Origin: JALOAD01 sp023228995 [NCBI: Candidatus Muiribacterium halophilum]
GTDB lineage: Bacteria; Muiribacteriota; Muiribacteriia; Muiribacteriales
Length of the DNA: 64,000 nt
Direction of reading: 5' to 3'
Assembly: GCA_023228995.1 (NCBI GenBank)
Contig: JALOAD010000008.1
Span: forward strand, 1-64,000
Positions 18,206 through 27,623 of this stretch are shown here, piece by piece. Below the pieces are notes generated by a model. That model was not told the origin of the DNA. It saw only the letters and a program-made list of their open reading frames with translations, and searched no databases. Every line of letters starts with the position of its first letter. The first letter of the stretch is position 1. The translations under genes were made by a program, and so were the position numbers.

Positions 18206-18987
18206 ATTTTTTGACCACTTATAATATTAATTATTCCGCCACCTTGAGAAAAACCATGTATAATTTCATTTTTTTTAATTATTCCAGAATCTTTCAAAGC
18301 TTTTTCAAATAAATCATTAGCTTCTAATTGACTTATATTCATACTTGTATCCTGAATAGTTAGAGGTCTTATATTTACTCCATTTCCATGTGCAATACTC
18401 TGATTAAGGTAAATATTAAAATCAAGTTCAGGTAAAAATTCTTTTTTCCAAAATAAAATAAAATCAGATAAAGAAAGATAATTTTGAGGATGAACAATAA
18501 ATTGAATCATTATTTTTAATTTTGAATTATCTGAATTTTTTTTACATTTTATTAAATTTCTAATATTAAAAAGTGTATTTTCAAAAATCCCACCTTTTCT
18601 TATTTTAGAATATGTATTTTCATCAATTGCATCTAAAGATATTATTATACGCAAATCTTTTTTTTCAGACATTTTAACAAGAAATTCTGAAATATCTAAG
18701 TCCATTACACTAGCATTTGAATCAAATGCTATTATATCTATTTTTTTATTATTACAAAATTCTTCAATAATATTTTTAAATTCAGGATGAAGCATTCCTT
18801 CTCCAGCCCAAAAAGTCTTTAATACATGTATTCTATAATCTGATTTTTCAAGTTCTTTTATAAACTTATCAATATATTGTTTTTTTAAAAACTGACCTTT
18901 AATAATATCTTTTTCTCTAAGAAAACACATATCACATTTAAAATTACAAATATTTGAAAGCTCTAAGGTTATATCAAGAGTCTTCAA
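18202..18987 (-). CDS. Radical SAM core protein lacking its SPASM domain
   Basis: The protein has about 261 residues with the cluster motif CNFKCDMC (about C14, C18, C21) and the same core as its neighbours (TFWAGEGMLHPEF, ISLDAIDENTYSKIRKGG, IQFIVHPQN). It ends near the point where the other cluster members begin their SPASM domain; that domain is found at the start of the next gene. I chose a TTG start (LKTLDITLELS) with TGGAG 7 bases upstream, because the upstream ATG would lie deep in the neighbour. This start overlaps the previous gene by 14 bases. Either a split two-chain enzyme or a disrupted gene. Confidence 0.75.
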   Translation of the reverse strand: MKTLDITLELSNICNFKCDMCFLREKDIIKGQFLKKQYIDKFIKELEKSDYRIHVLKTFWAGEGMLHPEFKNIIEEFCNNKKIDIIAFDSNASVMDLDISEFLVKMSEKKDLRIIISLDAIDENTYSKIRKGGIFENTLFNIRNLIKCKKNSDNSKLKIMIQFIVHPQNYLSLSDFILFWKKEFLPELDFNIYLNQSIAHGNGVNIRPLTIQDTSMNISQLEANDLFEKALKDSGIIKKNEIIHGFSQGGGIINIISGQKI

Positions 18988-20155
18988 TTTTTTTCTCCAT
19001 TTTATAAAGAGCAATTTCTTCATCAGACAAAAATGGAGTATCAAGACCTGAACAATTAAGACATTTTGTAAAACCATCTTTTGTCTTTATTTTGTCAAAT
19101 TCACCTTTAATATTAAGTTTTCTCATATTTTCAATCTTTTCTCCAAACCATAACTGAGAAAATGTATTATTTGAAAGATTTCCAAGTGAAAGTTCCATTG
19201 AAGGGTCAAAGCAACATACTGTAAGCTCACCATCCCATCTTATACAAGGAGTTTTCCATGGTCCAGAACAAGGTCTTCTCTTAAAACTATCTCTAATAAC
19301 TACTTCTTGTTCTTTATTCCATAAATTATATGATGATACTATTATTTCTACATTATCTTTTATACAAGAACTAAGATTGTTTTCTTCCATAGTATTTATA
19401 TAAAGATTTTCAGCTTGTTCATGTTTTTCAGGTGTAGTATCAAGTCTTTTAAGCCAGATAACATCTTGTGGAGTTTCAATATTCAATCTATTACCTATTT
19501 TTTTCCCAAGATTATAACCTGATAATTTAGTTATATTTTTTAATATAGAATTCTTTTTTTTCTTTACATTATTAAGACGATTTTCCCAGAAATCAACAAA
19601 TTCTTTGGTTTCTTTATGATTTTCATTCATTACTATAAATTGAAATATAAGTCCTGGATTTTTTTTATCAGATTTTTCTCTTTTATTTAAAAAATAATCA
19701 ATATTTTTTACAACTTTATCAAGATCGCCGCCTCGCCTTATTTTTTTATATGTAGAATTATTATATGCATCAAGAGAAAGAGTAATTCTTGGGATTATAT
19801 CAGAATTTTCAATAAGAAGAATAGATATTTCCTCTGTCATCAAAAAAGCATTTGTATGAATATCAATATAATATCCTGAATTTTTTTTTCTTAATATATC
19901 AATACATTTTTTAAGCATATCAGAAAACAATGGATTTAAAAAAGGTTCTCCGAGCCAAAATAATTTAAGTCCTACTGGCTTTTTTATAGGAGGAAGTTCA
20001 TCTATTATTTTTTTGAATAGATTTTCTGTCATAAATCCTTGTTTAAATGAATGAGGTCCTTCTTTTCTATCGTGACAACACATAATACAATTATAATTAC
20101 AATAATCTGTCAATTCAACCAAAATATACTGTTCTGAAAACTCTTCAATCCACAT
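18974..20155 (-). CDS. Radical SAM/SPASM-domain protein
   Basis: A 393-residue member of the local rSAM family. It has CNYNCIMC (C19, C23, C26), LFWLGEPFLNPLF for SAM binding, LSLDAYNNSTYKKIRRGG and LIFQFIVMNENH. The C-terminal SPASM region shows RRPCSGPWKTPCIRWDG, CCFD, LGNL and CLNC. Length and order match the 368- and 386-residue neighbours. An AAAGGAAT ribosome site precedes the ATG, and it begins immediately after the previous gene ends. Substrate unknown. Confidence 0.9.
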   Translation of the reverse strand: MWIEEFSEQYILVELTDYCNYNCIMCCHDRKEGPHSFKQGFMTENLFKKIIDELPPIKKPVGLKLFWLGEPFLNPLFSDMLKKCIDILRKKNSGYYIDIHTNAFLMTEEISILLIENSDIIPRITLSLDAYNNSTYKKIRRGGDLDKVVKNIDYFLNKREKSDKKNPGLIFQFIVMNENHKETKEFVDFWENRLNNVKKKKNSILKNITKLSGYNLGKKIGNRLNIETPQDVIWLKRLDTTPEKHEQAENLYINTMEENNLSSCIKDNVEIIVSSYNLWNKEQEVVIRDSFKRRPCSGPWKTPCIRWDGELTVCCFDPSMELSLGNLSNNTFSQLWFGEKIENMRKLNIKGEFDKIKTKDGFTKCLNCSGLDTPFLSDEEIALYKMEKKIEDS

Positions 20156-21262
20156 TTAAAATTCCTTTAAATAATCTAAATAATTCTCATAACCATATTT
20201 TTTTAGATAATCTGTTATTTCTTTTTTTGATATTTCAGGAGAATCCAAATTATTACAATGCTGACATTTTGGCATTGATGTCAGATCTCCTTTTATATGA
20301 GCAAGTCTATAATTATGACATTTATCATTTGACCATAAATTATAAAGGGTATTTTCTGATAAATTCCCAATTTTTAAATCTCTCATTGTATCTATACAAC
20401 ATACAGTTACATCACCATTCCAACAAACAGTTACATATTTAAAAGGTCCAGAACAAGGCATTCTTCTTTTTTCACCTCGCCATTCATGACTTTCAACAGC
20501 CCTTTCCTTTTCATTTTCACCATTATTGTTATTATCTTCTTTTAAAATACCAAGTTTTTTTACAACAAAATGATGAAGACTTTCATATTTAACCAGTTCT
20601 TCATGTTTTACTGGATTAAGCCTTTTAAAAAAAATAGTATCTTTATTCATAGCTGGATACCAATCATAATTAATCTGATATGGTATTTTATTATCTTGAA
20701 GAAAATCTCCCCAGAATTTCATAAAATCATAAGCTTCTTCGCTATTTTCGTCCATTATAATAAATTGAAGGTTTATTCTAGGATTTTTATCAATTCTTTT
20801 TTTAAAAATTTTTTTTATATTATTAACCATTTTATCAAAATTTTTATTTCTTCTAATTTTATAATAAGTTTCAGCATAAACTGCATCTATTGAAAAACTC
20901 AATGTACTCAACTGTTTACCATATTTTATAAGAATATCGATTATTTCATCAGTTAAATCTATACCATTTGTATGAAGATCTATACCACCAAAATATCTTC
21001 CTGTACTATTCATTATAAATAATTTTTCCATAAACTGTGCAAATTGAGGGTGTAATGTTGATTCACCAAGTCCAAAAGTTATTAGTTTATCAAAATAAAG
21101 ATCTTCTGATACAATATTATTTATTATGCTATCCAATATAGTTTCAGGCATAAAACCTTTAATTATTTTATTATGGGATTGAGTACACATAATACATGAA
21201 CAATTACAAAAATTTGTAAATTCAAGTGCAAGTATAGAATCTTTGAACATTCCTTTTAGCAT
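20156..21262 (-). CDS. Radical SAM/SPASM-domain protein
   Basis: The 368-residue protein has an rSAM motif CNCSCIMC (C19, C23, C26) and SAM-binding TFGLGESTLHPQF, in which the usual GEP is GES. The conserved FSIDAVYAETYYKIRRN, LQFIIMDENS and SPASM elements PCSGPFKYVTVCWNG, CCID, IGNL and CQHC follow. AAAGGAAA precedes the ATG, which abuts the end of the 1399-residue gene. It shares family-specific marks with its neighbours, implying local duplication. Confidence 0.9.
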   Translation of the reverse strand: MLKGMFKDSILALEFTNFCNCSCIMCTQSHNKIIKGFMPETILDSIINNIVSEDLYFDKLITFGLGESTLHPQFAQFMEKLFIMNSTGRYFGGIDLHTNGIDLTDEIIDILIKYGKQLSTLSFSIDAVYAETYYKIRRNKNFDKMVNNIKKIFKKRIDKNPRINLQFIIMDENSEEAYDFMKFWGDFLQDNKIPYQINYDWYPAMNKDTIFFKRLNPVKHEELVKYESLHHFVVKKLGILKEDNNNNGENEKERAVESHEWRGEKRRMPCSGPFKYVTVCWNGDVTVCCIDTMRDLKIGNLSENTLYNLWSNDKCHNYRLAHIKGDLTSMPKCQHCNNLDSPEISKKEITDYLKKYGYENYLDYLKEF

Positions 21263-24200
21263 TTATATTTCCTTTTTTTTGAACTTATCAGCTAAAATAT
21301 CTTCACCAACACTTTCAAGCCATTCAATTATTTCAGAATCTTTCATAGGATATTTTACCCAATTAACACAATCAGAACATTTTGGAGCTTTCTCAAATTC
21401 ACCTTTTATATGAGCAAGTCTGATTTCTTTAAGTTTTTCACCATACCATACATTTTCAATACCATTTTCCAGAACATTTCCGACTGGCATTTTAACCTGA
21501 TCATCACGACAACAAGCTGTAGCTTCACCATCCCAAGCAATTGAAAACATTCTCCATAAAGAACCACAAGGTCGTCTTTTCATACCTTCTGGAATTTTCG
21601 TAATAATTTCTCTATGACTTTGTTCTTTTGTAAGTGCATTTGGTTCTAAAGCTTTAATAAATACAAGATCAAAATCTATTTGCGGAAATAACAAATTATC
21701 ATCTTGAGGAAGATTCCATTTATTATCTTCTTTTCTACCTGCAAAAATAACTTTATTAATACCAAGATTTTTTCCCATTTCAATAAAATCAGGAACTTCT
21801 CCAGAATTTTCATCCATAAGAATAAATTGTAAAATAATAGCAGGTTGTTTTTTACCTTTTAAATTTCTAGCCTCTAAAAGTTTTTTTATATTTTCACAAA
21901 CAATAGAAAGCTCACCATTAACTCTTATTTTTCTATATGTTTCTTCTTTTGCAGCATCAATTGAAAATAAAATAGAATCCAGCTCAGACTCTACAATGCA
22001 ATCAATATGCTCTTTAGTTAATACATTACCATTTGTATGAATATTAAAATGCTGAACTGTACCTGGAAGTCTTCTAACAGAAGATAAATAAGAAATAAAC
22101 TCTGTAATCTGAGGATGAATAAAAGGTTCTCCCATCCAAAACGGAGAAACTTCCCATATATTAAATTTTTTAGCTGCAATTTCATCAGCAAGTTTTTTAA
22201 AATCTTTAAATTTCATTACACCTAACGATCTTTCAAAAGAATTATCTCCATGATTACACATTATACATGCTAGATTGCAAAGATTTGTCGGTTCTACAAA
22301 AACAGCAGCTTGTCCAAGTCCCCATTTTCGATTTTTTCTTGATTCTTCCATTATTATATCTTTTCTTGAAAAATCAACTATTCCAAATTTCAATTTATTT
22401 TGAGCAAGTTTTTGTATTTCTTCAAAAGAGAAAAGTTCATTCCCAATTCTTATCTTTGTCTTACTAGCTTCAATCTTTTTTTCAAAATTTTCAATATCAA
22501 ATCTTTTTGTATTATAAATATTTTGTTTTTTTTCACTTTCAATAATAATTTTTTTATCTGAATATGAAGCAAAGAAAAAATTCCCTTTAATAACTGGTTT
22601 TGCCCAATTAAGACCAATATAAAACTCGTAAGATATAATATTTGATATATCTATATTCTCGCTCATTCTTGCAACACTAATATTTGTTTTTATAAAGTCT
22701 TTATAATCCGAGATATTATTAAAAGTACAAATATAACTATTATTTTTTGTATCATTCCACTTTGTTCTTAAAAAAATACCTTTTGTATCAGTTTTAAAAT
22801 AAAAAGTGATAAAATCAAAATCACTTAAATCAAGAGGATTTTCCATTTCATTTTTTCTTAATACTATCCAATTTTTTTCATGATCTTCAGTTTTTATTTC
22901 AAATTCACCTCTAAGACAAGGATAATCAAGTGAATTATCTTTCCAACCATTAAATAATTTTAATAAAGAATGTTCTCCTGCACCTGTCCAAAAACCTGAA
23001 AGTTCTTTAAGTGAAAAGAAATTAAAATCTCCTGAATAATAATAATTACCTCTTTCTATCTTTCTACCACTTAAAACTGGTGGTGTTAATACAAAAGCAA
23101 GCTTGTTTTTTTGAGTTTTAATATTATTTATGTGAATTTCTATGTTTTTAAGCATATATGGGGCAAATTTCAAATTTTCCCAATCTTTAAAATCTTCTAT
23201 TCGAAATTCATGATAAATATTTCTATCGCTATGAATATCAAGAATATCTGAATAAATGCAATTACCTTTAAGATCTGATAAAAGTAATTTTATACAAGCT
23301 GAAAAATTTGTATTAATATTAAAATTAATCTTATTTAAACCTGAAAAATCAGTTAAATTCAATTTTGCCATATCATATCTAAATATTAAAAAATTATCAT
23401 TGTTTTCTATATAATCAAATTCAAAAGTATTGTTTTTAAAATCTTTTTTTAGAACTTTTATATTGTCATTTGAAATTATTTCAGCCTTATTTGAATAAAT
23501 ACTATTATCAATAAGTGGATAAATATTCCTATCATTTGAAAACGAATCATAATAATCAGCATCTTCAGTAAAAAACTGAATATTTCTAAAAACAATATCT
23601 TCATCTTCATCACCTGATATATTATAAAATATATCAGTAATATACTTACCACTATCTTTTTTTTGAGATTTCCACTCAGCATGAGCAAAATTTTCAAGAT
23701 AAGTAAAATAATGCGTTTTATTATTGTTTATATCAAGAGGATTACTCCAGTATTCATTTGAATTTTCATCTTTGAAAACAATTCTATGAATATTTCTAGT
23801 ATTAAATCCATCAACTGAAAAAGATATTCCAGAAAGATCTGGTATTGAAAGCGAACTATTTATACATTTTTCAAAATTTATATGAGAATACTGTTCTTTT
23901 TTTGACGAATCAGGTCTGTATAAAAGTTTAACTTTTCTATCCGAATCAAAACTACATTCTGTCCCTTCACTGTTTTTAATAATAATATTATCAATATCTG
24001 AAAAGTAATATTCACTGACTGGATAAAGGCATTTTGAATGGGAATTTTTAATTTTTTTTCCATTTTCTTTAAATTGGAAAAAATCAGAATTTATTGTAAA
24101 TTGGACTTTTTCATCAGTTTCAAATAAAAAGCTAATTGAAATTATATTTTTTCCCGGAATTTTTTTTTCAATCCATGATGGTTGAAAAAAATCAGCCCAT

Positions 24201-25462
24201 AAATAATTAACAATTCCTGAAGTATTCTCATTTATTCTAAAAGGCAATGTCCAGTATTCATTTGATTTTTCGTCAGTTAAAAGCATTCTAAGAGAAAAAC
24301 TTCCTTTTGAAGAAAACCCAATAATAATACCTTCTATATCTTCCTTTAAAACTAATGAATTATTATAAAGATTCCATGAAAGAGTGAAAAAATTCCTTTC
24401 TTTTGCTCTGAAAGGTTCTATATCAATACATAAACCATTAGATTTTTTTACACTTATTCCAGCTTGATCTTTCCAAAAACCTTTACCTTCAGAAAAAACA
24501 GAAACATTCCCTGTTAGAAGTCTATTTTTATGATTTTCATTATACATTATATCTGACAATTGTTTTTTATTAACAAAAAATAATATATTCTCAAGTAAAA
24601 TTTCATCAGAATTAGATTTTCTAAAAAAAATTCCTTTTATCCTATCCTTTGAATTAAAACCAACAATATTATTCCATAAAATAGTTGTTTTATTTATATA
24701 ACATGCTGTGTTTTCAAGTTTTTCACCATGTTCTGTTATTATTCCAGAAATAGTACCAACAGGAAAATTTCCATAAATATTAATACCACTTAAATTTTCA
24801 GCATTTAAAAACTTAGGAAAAGTTATGTCTATATCTTTTGAAAAAATATTATTATTTGTTTTTATATTATGAGAAGATTCACCATTATAAATAGAGAATA
24901 TTTTATCAGCAGAAGAAAATGTACTATTTTTTAGAAGATTTGAATATTTTTCAATAATTATTTCTTTTAATACATTAGTTTCATCTATACCAACTTCAAG
25001 TATTAAATTCTCGAATATTGTTATGTTTTCTCTACAGTATAAATATATACCAATATGACAAATGTTTTCTGAAAAATCATCTTTATAATGCAAAAAATCA
25101 GGCTTATTCATATTGTTTTTTTTAAAAAAAACAGAATCTTCATAAGTATTAAAATCTCTTATATCACTCCAAATTTCTCTGCCTTCAAAATCCCATAATA
25201 TAATAGCAACTTTTACTCTATTATGTTTAGATGATTTTATACGAAATAAAAAATCTTCCGTTGTTTTTATTTTAAAAGGAATTTTGAATATTACCCATTT
25301 TTTTTTATTGTATATTTTTATCTGTTTATCTTTAATTTCTATTTTTTGAGATAATGTCTGTTTTATTACACTATTATCATCAAAAAAAGGAGATAATCTA
25401 TAAATACAATTAAAGTCTTCAACTTTAATTTTTCTGTTTTTCTTCCAAAACATATTTTTCAT
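21263..25462 (-). CDS. Giant protein: repeated carbohydrate-binding-like sandwiches plus radical SAM/SPASM domain
   Basis: The protein has 1399 residues. About 1-1040 has no catalytic motif and is built from five or six related beta-sandwich modules. They repeat LTDEKSNEYWTLPF, FKDENSNEYWSNPLD and LSDLKGNCIYSDIL, and end with FDFITFYFKTDTKGIFLRTKW, reminiscent of CIA30/CBM11-type galactose-binding folds. From about 1045 a complete rSAM follows (CNLACIMC, SPFWMGEPFIHPQ, FSIDAAKEETYRKIR), with SPASM elements RRPCGSLWRMFSIAWDG, CCRD, VGNV and CSDC. No signal peptide is seen, so it should be cytoplasmic. The start MKNMFWKK has GGAAGG upstream and overlaps the previous gene by 38 bases. Inferred: binding of a large glycan-like substrate. 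Confidence 0.85.
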   Translation of the reverse strand: MKNMFWKKNRKIKVEDFNCIYRLSPFFDDNSVIKQTLSQKIEIKDKQIKIYNKKKWVIFKIPFKIKTTEDFLFRIKSSKHNRVKVAIILWDFEGREIWSDIRDFNTYEDSVFFKKNNMNKPDFLHYKDDFSENICHIGIYLYCRENITIFENLILEVGIDETNVLKEIIIEKYSNLLKNSTFSSADKIFSIYNGESSHNIKTNNNIFSKDIDITFPKFLNAENLSGINIYGNFPVGTISGIITEHGEKLENTACYINKTTILWNNIVGFNSKDRIKGIFFRKSNSDEILLENILFFVNKKQLSDIMYNENHKNRLLTGNVSVFSEGKGFWKDQAGISVKKSNGLCIDIEPFRAKERNFFTLSWNLYNNSLVLKEDIEGIIIGFSSKGSFSLRMLLTDEKSNEYWTLPFRINENTSGIVNYLWADFFQPSWIEKKIPGKNIISISFLFETDEKVQFTINSDFFQFKENGKKIKNSHSKCLYPVSEYYFSDIDNIIIKNSEGTECSFDSDRKVKLLYRPDSSKKEQYSHINFEKCINSSLSIPDLSGISFSVDGFNTRNIHRIVFKDENSNEYWSNPLDINNNKTHYFTYLENFAHAEWKSQKKDSGKYITDIFYNISGDEDEDIVFRNIQFFTEDADYYDSFSNDRNIYPLIDNSIYSNKAEIISNDNIKVLKKDFKNNTFEFDYIENNDNFLIFRYDMAKLNLTDFSGLNKINFNINTNFSACIKLLLSDLKGNCIYSDILDIHSDRNIYHEFRIEDFKDWENLKFAPYMLKNIEIHINNIKTQKNKLAFVLTPPVLSGRKIERGNYYYSGDFNFFSLKELSGFWTGAGEHSLLKLFNGWKDNSLDYPCLRGEFEIKTEDHEKNWIVLRKNEMENPLDLSDFDFITFYFKTDTKGIFLRTKWNDTKNNSYICTFNNISDYKDFIKTNISVARMSENIDISNIISYEFYIGLNWAKPVIKGNFFFASYSDKKIIIESEKKQNIYNTKRFDIENFEKKIEASKTKIRIGNELFSFEEIQKLAQNKLKFGIVDFSRKDIIMEESRKNRKWGLGQAAVFVEPTNLCNLACIMCNHGDNSFERSLGVMKFKDFKKLADEIAAKKFNIWEVSPFWMGEPFIHPQITEFISYLSSVRRLPGTVQHFNIHTNGNVLTKEHIDCIVESELDSILFSIDAAKEETYRKIRVNGELSIVCENIKKLLEARNLKGKKQPAIILQFILMDENSGEVPDFIEMGKNLGINKVIFAGRKEDNKWNLPQDDNLLFPQIDFDLVFIKALEPNALTKEQSHREIITKIPEGMKRRPCGSLWRMFSIAWDGEATACCRDDQVKMPVGNVLENGIENVWYGEKLKEIRLAHIKGEFEKAPKCSDCVNWVKYPMKDSEIIEWLESVGEDILADKFKKKEI

Positions 25463-27623
25463 CCAACCTTCCCGTCATTCCCCAAACTGGGAAAAGATGG
25501 TGTTTTTTTATAAATGCAAAATTTATTTTATTCTTTTCAACATAATAAATAATGTTACTTTCTTGTTGTGCAATAATTTTAACACATTTTATAGGTTTTT
25601 CCACGAAAAAAGTAAAAACATTTATCTTAATATTTTCTTTATAGGCTATCTTTTTAATTTCATTATAAATACTATTATTAATTTGTTTACAACTTATATT
25701 TATTTCATCAATAAAGAGTTTTTTTTGAATAATTTTTAGAATGCTATCAATTATATCTTCAACAAATACAAGCTTTTTATTAGTAGCTTTTGTGAAATAT
25801 TCAAAAATATATTTATCTGACATAATAATATTAACTTCATCATCAAGTATGCTTTCAAACAATTTTTTATTCATATTTTTAAAAATATAAAATATATATT
25901 TTTTATAAATAAATCTTATAACAATTATAGCAATCATTAAAAAACACACAAAATAAAAAAGTTTAAATAATAATTCATTATTTTCAAGGTTTTTATTTTT
26001 ATCATAATTGTAAACAATCTTTTTAGATTGATTAAGATGAAAATAATCTCCATATATCATTTCATAATCTGATGTTTCAGTGTCATAAGCCCATAATTCA
26101 AAGTTTTTATCACCTTCATGAGATTTAAAATTCATATTAAAATAGCTTCTATTATCTTTATCTTCAAATAATTCTTCTTTTACAAAACCATTAATATCAT
26201 CAGATATATCAGTAAAATTATGTTTAATAAAAAATCTATCCCATCTATTAATAGGAAGAATATGAAATACAAAATCAATATTATAAATTGATTTGTTTTT
26301 GAAAATATCAAAATCATGAGTCAAAACAATATCATCCAAACTTTTTATAAACATAGGAAATTTCTTGCTAATTCTACCATTTTGATCCATTATATTAAAA
26401 GAATATTCTCTCATATCCTCAACGCTTAAAGGAGAAACAAACGAAACAAAATTAAACAATCCATTTTTATCTTTTTTGATTTTTTCTATATTTTGAGGAT
26501 TACAATAAAATCCATTTTCATCCCAGTTTTTATACATAAAAAGTAAATTATTATTTTCCATACTAAATTGAAACACTATTTTTGCACGACCAGGGAAAAC
26601 ATAAGGAAAATCACAAATTGTTTGGGTTACATTTTGAAAATGTATTTTTTTATCCTCAGTAAAAATTTCTATAACATTGTCATCTTCATTAAAAAAAAGT
26701 GGTCCATTTATAGTTTTATCTATTATTTTTATATTCTGTTCAACACCACTAGTTCTATAGGATAATTTTTCAAATTCACCTTTGATTTTTATTTGATTTA
26801 TATTAAAAACATCAAGATTTACATTATCACCTGTGTTTTTAAAGTTAAAAACCTCATTATTTTTATAAAAAATTTTATATATTACACCATAACTATGTGG
26901 TAAAACAGATATGTCATTTTCAATGTCAAATGTATCAATAACTTTGTTATCTGATAATCTAATTTTTTTTAATATAAGATTTTCTGGAAATTCACCTTTT
27001 ATTTTTAAGAAAAATAGATCTTTATTTTGTTCGTTTACAATTTTTTTATTTTGATAATGAATTTTTGGGGAAAGATTTAATTTTATATTTAATTCATTTA
27101 AATTATACTCTGTGTCAAATTTTACAGGCCCAAATATATAATCAGAATCTCCAATTACATCAAAATCAATATCTAAATTAAAATCCCATTCAAAAGAACC
27201 ATGGTAATTTCCATCTAAATGTTTTTCAAACTCAGTTATTTTTATACCGTCTTTTACACCATATAAAAAAACAAAATTGTCTTTTTCAAAAGGTTTTAAA
27301 ACAACATTGATTTTTCTTTTTGAAAGATTTTTTTTTATTATAATATTATCTTTTAAAAAAAAAGACTGTCCGAAATAGTATTCATCTCCTTTATAAAGAA
27401 TAATCTCATATTTTTTATTTTTAGGTAATTTGTATTCAATTGAAAAATTTTCTTGATTTATATTTTCCATTTGTTGAGGCCACCAACTTCTATATAACTT
27501 GAAATTACCATACATTCCTGAAAATTCTAGTTTTACATTTGCAGTATTTGAATATACAGAAAAAAAATTACAAAATAGTAAACTTAAAAAAATAAACACT
27601 CTGAAATTTATTGATTTTTTCAT
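25425..27623 (-). CDS. Signal-peptide and single-TM protein embedded in the rSAM run, unknown function
   Basis: A 732-residue protein of no family I recognise. A signal peptide (about 1-27, FIFLSLLFCNFFSVYS) is followed by about 510 residues of beta-rich extracytoplasmic sequence with many Phe-, Asn- and Asp-rich strands. One membrane helix (about 553-573, LLFKLFYFVCFLMIAIIVIRFIYKK region) and a cytoplasmic tail of about 150 residues complete it. The topology resembles a receptor or transmembrane adaptor. It is joined to the flanking rSAM genes by a 4-base overlap upstream and a 38-base overlap downstream, so it is probably part of the same system. It could recognise or present the substrate at the membrane. 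Confidence 0.75.
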   Translation of the reverse strand: MKKSINFRVFIFLSLLFCNFFSVYSNTANVKLEFSGMYGNFKLYRSWWPQQMENINQENFSIEYKLPKNKKYEIILYKGDEYYFGQSFFLKDNIIIKKNLSKRKINVVLKPFEKDNFVFLYGVKDGIKITEFEKHLDGNYHGSFEWDFNLDIDFDVIGDSDYIFGPVKFDTEYNLNELNIKLNLSPKIHYQNKKIVNEQNKDLFFLKIKGEFPENLILKKIRLSDNKVIDTFDIENDISVLPHSYGVIYKIFYKNNEVFNFKNTGDNVNLDVFNINQIKIKGEFEKLSYRTSGVEQNIKIIDKTINGPLFFNEDDNVIEIFTEDKKIHFQNVTQTICDFPYVFPGRAKIVFQFSMENNNLLFMYKNWDENGFYCNPQNIEKIKKDKNGLFNFVSFVSPLSVEDMREYSFNIMDQNGRISKKFPMFIKSLDDIVLTHDFDIFKNKSIYNIDFVFHILPINRWDRFFIKHNFTDISDDINGFVKEELFEDKDNRSYFNMNFKSHEGDKNFELWAYDTETSDYEMIYGDYFHLNQSKKIVYNYDKNKNLENNELLFKLFYFVCFLMIAIIVIRFIYKKYIFYIFKNMNKKLFESILDDEVNIIMSDKYIFEYFTKATNKKLVFVEDIIDSILKIIQKKLFIDEINISCKQINNSIYNEIKKIAYKENIKINVFTFFVEKPIKCVKIIAQQESNIIYYVEKNKINFAFIKKHHLFPVWGMTGRLDEKYVLEEKQKN

